A stretch of 64,000 nt of DNA, taken from contig CAZEJG010000005.1 in NCBI GenBank assembly GCA_964511625.1, positions 122,266 through 186,265 on the forward strand. The letters are read 5' to 3'. This document shows, piece after piece, positions 25,351 to 32,627 of this stretch. Source of the stretch: Pseudohoeflea sp964511625 (GTDB taxonomy: Bacteria > Pseudomonadota > Alphaproteobacteria > Rhizobiales > Rhizobiaceae). Each line of letters begins with the position of its first letter. Position 1 is the stretch's first letter. The notes under the pieces were generated by a model. The model was not told the DNA's origin. It saw nothing but the letters and a program-made list of their open reading frames with translations, and searched no databases. The position numbers and the translations under genes were made by a program.

Positions 25351-25749
25351 TCAGGAGCCCGACAGCATGTCGCGCACGACGTCGATAGTGCGCTGGAGCT
25401 CGTCGATGGCGGTATCGAGGTGCTTGCGCTGCTCCTCGAGGATGCGCATCTGCGCCTCGCCCTTTTCGAGCGCCACGCGCAGCTGGGTCTCGTTCTTGCC
25501 CTGCGGATCGTAGAGATCGATCATCCGCTTGACCTCGCTCAGCGAGAAGCCGAGGCGCTTGCCGAGCAGGATCAGTTTCAGGCGCGCCCGGTCACGCTTC
25601 GAGTACAGCCGGGTGACGCCGTTGCGGGCCGGACGCAACAGGCCCTTGTCCTCGTAGAACCGCAAGGTCCTGAGCGTGACGTCGAACTCGGATGCAAGGT
25701 CTCCGATGCGGTAGACGGCATCGTCCGGTTCGGAGCTGGTATCATTCAT
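25351..25749 (-). CDS. MerR-family regulator of the beta-oxidation operon
   Basis: MerR-type activator/repressor of 132 residues. The winged helix-turn-helix is at residues 13-55 (YRIGDLASEFDVTLRTLRFY, then EDKGLLRP). The second wing has RLYSKRDRARLKLILLGKRLGFSLSEV. A long C-terminal dimerisation helix follows (residues 80-128). No cysteine cluster for metal is present, so this is not a metal-sensing MerR. A family of such regulators (LiuR-like) controls fatty-acid or branched-chain acyl-CoA genes. ATG 25749 is used. The gene lies directly upstream of and codirectional with the operon, whose promoter region carries a matching palindrome. Confidence 0.87.
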   Translation of the reverse strand: MNDTSSEPDDAVYRIGDLASEFDVTLRTLRFYEDKGLLRPARNGVTRLYSKRDRARLKLILLGKRLGFSLSEVKRMIDLYDPQGKNETQLRVALEKGEAQMRILEEQRKHLDTAIDELQRTIDVVRDMLSGS

Positions 25750-25867
25750 GTCGTGCCGCCTGCGCCGATGTGCTCGTTCCGGAAGATGTCTCAACCGGAC
25801 AAATGGAACATACCGGACCTTCTGGTCCCTAAAAAATACTCAGGTCAAACCTAAAAAGTAACCTTGG

Positions 25868-25883
25868 TTAACGGGTTGTTTAC
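25868..25883 (+). promoter_or_regulatory. Candidate CtrA site upstream of the PodJ-like gene
   Basis: TTAA-CGGGTTG-TTTA-C is TTAA-N7-TTAA with one mismatch in the second half. A further TTTAAC lies at 25888-25893. In Caulobacter and Sinorhizobium the cell-cycle regulators CtrA and GcrA act on podJ, so location supports the call. The rest of the 25750-26063 region shows only the possible upstream GTG start of the PodJ-like protein. Confidence 0.4.
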
Positions 25884-26063
25884 CACGTTTAACCGAATGT
25901 GCGGCCTAGAACGGTAGAACCGGATCGTCAAGTCCAGCGTCAGTCACCGGCAACCTATCTTCATGAAAGACGGGAGTCTCCAGCGGGGGTTGGGGCGACC
26001 GTTCAAAAAACCGGAGTGCCCGTGGCGGAGGTCATCCGCCGGATGGGTGGAGCGGACACAGAC

Positions 26064-29000
26064 ATGTACGGATCGCGAAACTACAGCAACGAGACAGACG
26101 GACGGGACAGCACCCTGGACGCCCTCAACCGGACCATCGAGGGGCTCGAGGCACGGATAGAAGGGCTGATCGGCCGTGGCGGCGAGCCGCGCAGGCCGGC
26201 CGGCGGCAACCGCTTCGATCGTCCTTCAGGACAGTCCGACCCGCTTGCCGAAATCCGCGCCCGCCAGACCCAGCTGTCGAGCCGCGCTGCGCCCTTCGCC
26301 TCGCGTGGCCCCCGTCACGAGCCGCGTTACGAGCAGGATTTCCATATCGACCCCCGCCGCCAGGAAGAACGCTCCCGCGCCGCCGCCGTGCCGCAGGACG
26401 GCCTGCGCTCGCTCGCCGACGCCATCGCCGAAATGCGCCGCGATCTCAAGTCCGAAATCCAGGAAAGCCTCGCCCGCGAACTCGGCGCCATCCGTCACGA
26501 GGTCCGCGACCTGACGGCCCATTCGCGCGAGATGGGGCTCCCCGACGAACTCAACCGCGAACTCGCAAGCTTGTCCGACCGCATCGAGCGTCTCGGCGAC
26601 AACGGCGGTCATGTCGACGGCCTGCGCCTGGAACTCGATTCCATGCGCTCTATGATCGAAGGCCTGGCCCGCGAGGACAGCGTCCGCGCGCTCGAAAGCC
26701 GCTGGCAGTCGGTCGAGGACCGGATGTCCGGCATCGACATGTCCGGCGTGCGCGACGATCTCGTCAAACTCGCCTACCGTATCGACGACGTGCGTGAGGC
26801 GCTGGCGTCCATTCCGGCTTCGGCCGTGCCGGGTGAACTCGAAAACCGCATCGTCGAAATCTCCGGCGCGATCGAGGAACTGGCCAGCCGGACGGAAATT
26901 CCCGCCGAGCAGATGCGGCATTATTTCGACGCGATCGGCGGCCGTCTCGACGGCATTACCCGGTCGGTGACCGCGCTGCAGGAGCAGCAGAAGACTTACG
27001 CCTTCGACCCGGAAAGTTTCAATCTGCTCGAGGAGCGGATCAACGCCATCACCAAGAAACTCGGCAGCATCGAGTCGGGTAATTTCGCCTCCGACATGAC
27101 CGGCCGGCTGGACCAGGTGGCAAGCCGTCTCGATCGTCTGGCCGACGAGGACGCCGTCGGGCGTCTCGACAAGCGCCTCGCTCATCTTCAGTCGATGCTC
27201 GAAAACGGTTCGGGATCGGGACAGACCGATCCGTCGATCTTGCCGGCGCTCTCCGAGAACATCGCCGCCCTTTCGGGCAAGCTCGACCGCGTGGGCGGTC
27301 ACGACGTCAGCGAGCAGCTCGCCCAGCGGCTCGACGATCTCGCCGACCGCATCGACGCTCTGCATCATGCCGGCACGCAACAGCAGACCGCTACCGTTCC
27401 CGATGCCGTCATCGGCCGGCTCGAAGCGCTGATCGGTCGGGTCGAGGAGAAGGCCGCGCGGCCCATCGACCCGCTTCCCGGCTTCGAGACGCTGGAGGCC
27501 CGGTTGTCTGAAATCGCCGCCCGGCTCGACACGCCGCCGGCTGCCGCGCCGGTCGCCGAAATGCACTTCCCCGGCTTCGACGATCTCGAAGCCCGCCTGA
27601 GCGACATTTCCGCCAAGCTCGACCGCGCGGGCTCGACCAGCGGCTTCGACGGCGACGAGGCGTTGCGCAATCTCGAGGACCAGATCGCCAATCTCTCGCG
27701 GCAGATCGCGTCGGTTCCTTCCGTCGAGGGCATGGACCGCATTGACAGCCGTCTGGGCGAGATCGAGGAGCAGCTCTCCACCAACGACGAATATGTCATC
27801 GAGGCCGCCCGCCAGGCAGCCGAAGCGGCCATCGCAGCCTATGCAAGCCGCGGCGATTTCGGCAGCCAGGCCGCCGGCAACATGGAAATCATCACCGCGC
27901 TCGCCGATGATCTGAAGGCACTCGAATCGCTGAGCCGTCAGAGCGAGGAGCGCAATCTGCGCGCCTTTCAGGGTGTTCAGGAAACGCTTCTGAAAATCGC
28001 CGAGCGTCTGGAAAAGCTGCAATCCAATGACCGTGCGCCGGCACCGGCTCCCGCGATGCCGGCTCCTGCCATGGAGGCCGCCGCTCCGGTCCAGCAGGCA
28101 CCGCAGATGCCGCGCGCCGACAGCCCGATGTTCGGTCACGCCGCCGACGAGGAGCCGGATTGGGATTCCTCCGTCGACGGTGATCTCGACGAGCATGACA
28201 CCCGTTCTGTCGAACCCGACCGCTCTCCGGCCGAAGCGGCCGCCATGGCTGCTGCCTTCGCAGCCGGCGAACAGACAGGCGAAACGGAAGACAGCAGCCG
28301 CGGCAAGTCGTTCCTGTCCGGGCTGACCTCGCGGATGCGGGGTCGCAAGTCCGATGCCGCCGAGCCTGCTGCCGAGCCGCGCTTCACCGAGCAGCAGACC
28401 CCGCCGCTCGAGCCGTCGCTGGAACTCGACGAGGCCACAGCCAACATCCCGCTCGAGCCGGGCTCGGGCGCGCCTGACATCAACCGCATTCTCCAGAAGG
28501 TTCGCGAAACCCAGGCGCGCGGCAAGGATGCCGCAGGTGACGGCCAGGGAGACAAGTCGCAATTCCTGGCCTCCGCCCGCCGCGCGGCGATGGCCGCTGC
28601 CGCAGAAGCCGAAACGCTGTCCAAGGCCGGATCGAAGAAGTCCGGCAAATCGGGCGCCGCCTCACGCCGCCGTCCGATCCTGATGGCCGTCGGCGCTGTC
28701 CTGCTGGTGGTCATGAGCCTGCCGCTGATTTCCGATCTGTTCAGCTCCAACGAGGGACAGAACGTCGTTGAAGCGCCGGCGATCAGCGAAAGCCAGAACG
28801 AGACCGCGGTGGTCGCGGACGGCGAAGCCGCAGCGCCCGCTCCCGTCGAAGAGGTGACCGAAACCGCGCAAGCAGACGGCGGCCTTCCCAAGGTGCGCGT
28901 CGTCGACGAGCCCGACGATGCGGGCGGCGAAACGACCGCGATGGCCGACATGAACGGCAGCGACGCCACTGCCGCGCCGGAAGCCGCGATCAACGGTACC

Positions 29001-29966
29001 GGCGAAGCAGCCATCGCGCCGCAGATGGCGTCGGCCGAACCAGCCGGCAACGAGCCTGCTTCCGCCGATGCAGATCCGGTCCGGGAAATCGAGCAGGCGC
29101 TGATGGCCGATCTCAAGGCGCTGCCCGAAGGCATGGTTTCGCCGCAACTCAGGCAGGCTGCCGAGGAAATCAATCCGCTCGCCTTCTACGAAATCGGCGC
29201 ACGATACACCGAAGGTCGCGGCACACCTGTCGACCTGGCCAAGGCCGCCACCTGGTATCAGCGCGCCGCTGATCTCGGCCACGCGCCCTCGCAGTACCGT
29301 CTCGCCAATTTCTACGAGAAAGGCTCGGGCGTGGCGCGCAATCTCGATACCGCCAAGAAGTGGTATCAGCTGGCCGCCGAGCAGGGCAACGCGTCCGCCA
29401 TGCACAATCTCGCCGTCCTCTACGCCACGGCCGGCGCGGCTCCGGACTTCGATTCCGCCGCCCGCTGGTTCGAGAAGGCCGCCGAACTCGGCGTTCGCGA
29501 CAGCCAGGTCAACCTCGCCATTCTCTATGCCCGCGGCGACGGCGTGACCCGCGATCTCGAGCAGTCCTACAAGTGGTTCGCCATTGCCGCCAACGAGGGT
29601 GACAAGGATGCAGCCGCCAAGCGCGACGAAGTCTTCAACGCGCTTCGCCCCGAGCAGACCGAAAAGGCCCGCGAACTGGTGGCCGCCTGGAAGGTCGCCC
29701 CGCTCAACGAGTCCGCCAATGCCGTCGACGTCCCCGCCTCCTGGGGCACGGCGCCGACGAGCACCGCTTCGGTCGACATGTCGAAGGCGGTCCGCAACAT
29801 CCAGGCAATCCTCAACAACAACGGGTACGACGCCGGCCAGCCGGACGGAATCATGGGCGCCAAGACGGTCGCCGCCATCAAGGAATTCCAGAAGGCAGAG
29901 GGCATGGAACCCTCCGGCGAAGTGACCGACGAACTGGTTCGCAAGCTTCTCGAGCGCAACAACTAG
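26064..29966 (+). CDS. podJ: PodJ-like polar organelle development scaffold
   Basis: Giant polar scaffold, 1300 residues from ATG 26064. Cytoplasmic residues about 15-660 are coiled-coil-rich with regular LDxLxxRI heptads (for example ARLSEIAARLD). An acidic, Pro/Ala-rich stretch follows (about 665-800). A membrane helix (ILMAVGAVLLVVMSLPLI) lies near 872-890 after a basic segment. The periplasmic part has three or four Sel1-type repeats (about 1040-1190, ARYTEGRGTPVDLAKAATWY), and a C-terminal peptidoglycan-binding domain (about 1240-1300, NNNGYDAGQPDGIMGAKTV). This is the order seen in PodJ of Caulobacter and rhizobia, which localises polarity factors. GTG 25899 or ATG 26043 could extend the N terminus. 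A hairpin at 29992-30008 without a T-run follows. Confidence 0.88.
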   Translation: MYGSRNYSNETDGRDSTLDALNRTIEGLEARIEGLIGRGGEPRRPAGGNRFDRPSGQSDPLAEIRARQTQLSSRAAPFASRGPRHEPRYEQDFHIDPRRQEERSRAAAVPQDGLRSLADAIAEMRRDLKSEIQESLARELGAIRHEVRDLTAHSREMGLPDELNRELASLSDRIERLGDNGGHVDGLRLELDSMRSMIEGLAREDSVRALESRWQSVEDRMSGIDMSGVRDDLVKLAYRIDDVREALASIPASAVPGELENRIVEISGAIEELASRTEIPAEQMRHYFDAIGGRLDGITRSVTALQEQQKTYAFDPESFNLLEERINAITKKLGSIESGNFASDMTGRLDQVASRLDRLADEDAVGRLDKRLAHLQSMLENGSGSGQTDPSILPALSENIAALSGKLDRVGGHDVSEQLAQRLDDLADRIDALHHAGTQQQTATVPDAVIGRLEALIGRVEEKAARPIDPLPGFETLEARLSEIAARLDTPPAAAPVAEMHFPGFDDLEARLSDISAKLDRAGSTSGFDGDEALRNLEDQIANLSRQIASVPSVEGMDRIDSRLGEIEEQLSTNDEYVIEAARQAAEAAIAAYASRGDFGSQAAGNMEIITALADDLKALESLSRQSEERNLRAFQGVQETLLKIAERLEKLQSNDRAPAPAPAMPAPAMEAAAPVQQAPQMPRADSPMFGHAADEEPDWDSSVDGDLDEHDTRSVEPDRSPAEAAAMAAAFAAGEQTGETEDSSRGKSFLSGLTSRMRGRKSDAAEPAAEPRFTEQQTPPLEPSLELDEATANIPLEPGSGAPDINRILQKVRETQARGKDAAGDGQGDKSQFLASARRAAMAAAAEAETLSKAGSKKSGKSGAASRRRPILMAVGAVLLVVMSLPLISDLFSSNEGQNVVEAPAISESQNETAVVADGEAAAPAPVEEVTETAQADGGLPKVRVVDEPDDAGGETTAMADMNGSDATAAPEAAINGTGEAAIAPQMASAEPAGNEPASADADPVREIEQALMADLKALPEGMVSPQLRQAAEEINPLAFYEIGARYTEGRGTPVDLAKAATWYQRAADLGHAPSQYRLANFYEKGSGVARNLDTAKKWYQLAAEQGNASAMHNLAVLYATAGAAPDFDSAARWFEKAAELGVRDSQVNLAILYARGDGVTRDLEQSYKWFAIAANEGDKDAAAKRDEVFNALRPEQTEKARELVAAWKVAPLNESANAVDVPASWGTAPTSTASVDMSKAVRNIQAILNNNGYDAGQPDGIMGAKTVAAIKEFQKAEGMEPSGEVTDELVRKLLERNN

Positions 29967-30153
29967 GCTTGGCGCGAGCGCTGCCTCCTCGGACGGGAAA
30001 ATCCCGTCCCGCGTGAGGCGTCGCGCTGCTTGTCGCACCTTGGCGCTTTAATTTGACTCGGGCCGCTTAAATGCGCAAAACCGCTTCTGGCGACCCGTCC
30101 TTCCGACCCGCGGATTCGGAGCCGGGTGTTAGCCGTTTTTTCGTGAGCCCGAT

Positions 30154-31077
30154 GTGACCATTTATCTTCCGATCGCCGAGCTGTCGGTCAACATCTTCAT
30201 CATTCTGGGGATGGGTGCGGCCGTCGGCTTCCTGTCGGGCATGTTCGGCGTCGGAGGCGGGTTTCTGATCACGCCGCTGCTTATTTTCTATAATATCCCG
30301 CCTGCCGTGGCGGTCGCGACCGGCGCAAACCAGGTGGTGGCGTCATCGGTGTCGGGTGCGCTCGCCCATTTCCGTCGTGGCTCGCTCGACATCAAGCTCG
30401 GCGTCATGTTGCTGATCGGAGGCCTGACCGGTGCTACGGCCGGCGTTCAGGTCTTCCTGATGCTCAGGCGGATGGGCCAGCTCGATCTCATCATTTCGCT
30501 CCTCTATGTGGTTTTTCTCGGCACCGTCGGTGCGCTGATGCTGTGGGAAAGCGTCAACTCGATGCGCCGCGCGGCGCGCAACGAGCCGGTGATGCCCCGG
30601 CGTCCGGGACAGCACAACTGGATCCACCGGCTGCCGCTGAAGATGCGCTTCAAGCGCTCGAAGCTCTATCTCAGCGTCATCCCCGTCCTGGTGCTCGGCT
30701 TCTTCATCGGCATGCTGACCTCGGTCATGGGCGTCGGTGGCGGCTTCATCATGGTGCCGGCGATGATCTATCTGCTGCGTGTGCCGACCAACGTCGTCAT
30801 CGGCACCTCGCTTTTCCAGATCATCTTCGTCACCGCCTTCACCACCATCGTGCAGGCGACGACCAACTACGCCGTCGACATCGTGCTCGGCGGCCTCCTG
30901 ATGGTCGCCGGCGTCATCGGCGCCCAGTATGGTGTCCGTGTCGGCCAGCGCATGCGCGGCGAGCAGCTGCGCGCCGGACTCGCACTCCTCGTGCTTGCCG
31001 TCGGGATCCGTCTGGGTCTCAGCCTGATCCTCCCGCCCGACGAGATCTACTCGATCGTCACGGGGAGCTTCGGATGA
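30154..31077 (+). CDS. TauE/SafE-family (TSUP) sulfite/sulfonate exporter
   Basis: Inner-membrane transporter of 307 residues with about eight or nine helices. The two internal repeats of the family are plain: GMFGVGGGFLITPLLIFYN near residue 28 and SVMGVGGGFIMVPAMIYLL near 192. Family members move sulfite, organosulfonates or related anions. The substrate here is not determined. GTG 30154 is the start, because the ATG three bases upstream is followed at once by a stop. The gene overlaps the next one by ATGA, and that pairing recurs in alphaproteobacteria. Confidence 0.88.
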   Translation: MTIYLPIAELSVNIFIILGMGAAVGFLSGMFGVGGGFLITPLLIFYNIPPAVAVATGANQVVASSVSGALAHFRRGSLDIKLGVMLLIGGLTGATAGVQVFLMLRRMGQLDLIISLLYVVFLGTVGALMLWESVNSMRRAARNEPVMPRRPGQHNWIHRLPLKMRFKRSKLYLSVIPVLVLGFFIGMLTSVMGVGGGFIMVPAMIYLLRVPTNVVIGTSLFQIIFVTAFTTIVQATTNYAVDIVLGGLLMVAGVIGAQYGVRVGQRMRGEQLRAGLALLVLAVGIRLGLSLILPPDEIYSIVTGSFG

Positions 31078-31898
31078 GGGGACGGTTCGTCAGTCTGATC
31101 GCCCTGTGCCTGCTGTCACCCTGTCTCCTGGTGGCCTCCGGATCGGCGCGCGCGCAGTCGGATACGGAGGAGGAGGTCGCCTGGAGCTTCCCGGAGCAGC
31201 TCGACATCGGCATCTCGACCAACGAGATCGCCATCTCGCCGAATTTCTCGGGCGCCGACATCACCGTCTTCGGAGCGATCGGTCAGGCCGACGATTTCCT
31301 GCTGGCCATCGGCTCCTACGACATCATCGTCGCGCTCGAAGGTCCGCGACGTCCGGCCACCGTTCGCCGCAAGGAACGCGTCGCCGGCATCTGGGTGAAC
31401 CGGCATTCGGTGCGCTTCGAACCGGTTCCGGCCTCCTATTCGATTTCTTCGACGCGGCCGCTCGACTCAATCGCCAAGCAGATCGTCCTGTCCGCCCACG
31501 ATGTCGGCATCCAGAACATCCGGCTGATACCGACGGGGGCCATCGGCGACGGCAGCCTGATCGGCGATTTCCGCGCGGCCATGCTCAGGATCATGCAGTC
31601 GAACGGTCTCTACCAGCGCGATCCGTCCGGGGTTCAGTTCATATCGCAGAGCCTGTTCCGTGCCTCTGTGCGGCTGCCGGCCAACATCCCGGTCGGCGAG
31701 CATACGGTGCGGGCGGAACTTTACCGCAACGGCCAGTTCGTCACCCAGAAGACGATCTCGCTGCGCGTGGTGAAGACCGGCCTCGAACAGTTCACCTACA
31801 ACCTCGCGCACCAGTATTCGCTGATCTACGGCCTCTTGGCCGTGGGCTTCGCGCTGTTCACGGGCTGGCTTTCCAGCGTCGTCTTCCGCAAGGATTGA
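31074..31898 (+). CDS. TIGR02186-family membrane-anchored periplasmic protein
   Basis: Exported protein of 274 residues. It has a signal peptide (MRGRFVSLIALCLLSPCLLV then a small-residue site before QSDTEE). A beta-rich periplasmic domain includes DIGISTNEIAISPNFSGADI and ALEGPRRPATVRRKERVAG. One C-terminal membrane helix (IYGLLAVGFALFTGWLSSVV) is followed by a short basic tail. This matches the conserved alphaproteobacterial TIGR02186 family, whose function is unknown. It regularly follows TSUP genes. Its start ATG 31074 overlaps the TSUP stop, so the two proteins probably act together in anion export or assembly (inference). Confidence 0.85.
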   Translation: MRGRFVSLIALCLLSPCLLVASGSARAQSDTEEEVAWSFPEQLDIGISTNEIAISPNFSGADITVFGAIGQADDFLLAIGSYDIIVALEGPRRPATVRRKERVAGIWVNRHSVRFEPVPASYSISSTRPLDSIAKQIVLSAHDVGIQNIRLIPTGAIGDGSLIGDFRAAMLRIMQSNGLYQRDPSGVQFISQSLFRASVRLPANIPVGEHTVRAELYRNGQFVTQKTISLRVVKTGLEQFTYNLAHQYSLIYGLLAVGFALFTGWLSSVVFRKD

Positions 31899-31907
31899 TC
31901 GTCTGGC

Positions 31908-32627
31908 CTAACCGGCCAGCCGGGCATAGGCGATCGAGTAGATCCGCTCGGCGCCGATCAGGTGAGCGCAAAGCCGCGCCGTGTCGAACAGCGGCCTGAT
32001 CGCCGGATGGTCGAGCAGCAGTCCTCCCGTCGTCGCGCCGAAAGCGGGCATCAGCAGCCGGTCGCCGTCGGTGGCAAAGCAGGCCCGCCGCACCCCCTTT
32101 CCGCGCCGCACGACACGGGCGACCGGGTGCACGTGACCGGCCACTTCGCCGGGCGTCGGCTTGCGCGACGGTTCGTGCCGGAAGACGAGCGTCTCGGTGT
32201 GGAATTCGGAATACCACGCGCCCGCCACGCCGACCGGCGCCTCGGGGTCGTGATTGCCCTCGATCCAGATCCAGTCGCGCCCCTGCTGGATCGCACCGAG
32301 CGCCTCGCGATAGGATGTCGGCATGTGCGCCGAACCCTTGCGGTCATGGAAACTGTCGCCGAGGCTGAGGACGGTCGCCGGATTGTAGCGGGCAACGGCC
32401 AGTTGCAGGCGGGCGAGCGTCGCCGCCGTATCGTAGGGCGGCAGCAGCAGGCCGCGGCGCGCGAAGGCCGCGCCCTTTTCCAGATGCAGGTCGGAAACCG
32501 CCAACAGCCGCGAATCCGGCAAATAGAGGACACCCTCGCAGGCGCAGACGGCCGCCGTCCCGTTGAGCGAGATCTCGGCTTCGCGCATGTCTGTCCCCGT
32601 TGTCGTCCGCCTGAGGGCTTCGCTCAT
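31908..32627 (-). CDS. pdeM: Ligase-associated DNA damage response endonuclease PdeM
   Basis: Calcineurin-type metallophosphoesterase of 239 residues. The five metal motifs are present: AVSDLHLEKG near residue 44, LGDSFHDR near 89, GNHDPEA near 124, and GHVHPVARV near 164. PdeM-type enzymes belong to the bacterial non-homologous-end-joining-like set with an ATP-dependent ligase, an Lhr helicase and an MBL exonuclease. ATG 32627 overlaps the helicase stop (ATGA), so it is translationally coupled downstream of the helicase. Its 3' end converges with the TIGR02186 gene, 9 bp apart. Confidence 0.92.
   Translation of the reverse strand: MSEALRRTTTGTDMREAEISLNGTAAVCACEGVLYLPDSRLLAVSDLHLEKGAAFARRGLLLPPYDTAATLARLQLAVARYNPATVLSLGDSFHDRKGSAHMPTSYREALGAIQQGRDWIWIEGNHDPEAPVGVAGAWYSEFHTETLVFRHEPSRKPTPGEVAGHVHPVARVVRRGKGVRRACFATDGDRLLMPAFGATTGGLLLDHPAIRPLFDTARLCAHLIGAERIYSIAYARLAG

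Noticed and set aside
26226..28562. 778-codon minus-strand open frame inside podJ
   Set aside because: Opposite the coiled-coil region and of repetitive composition. No start signal or family pattern.
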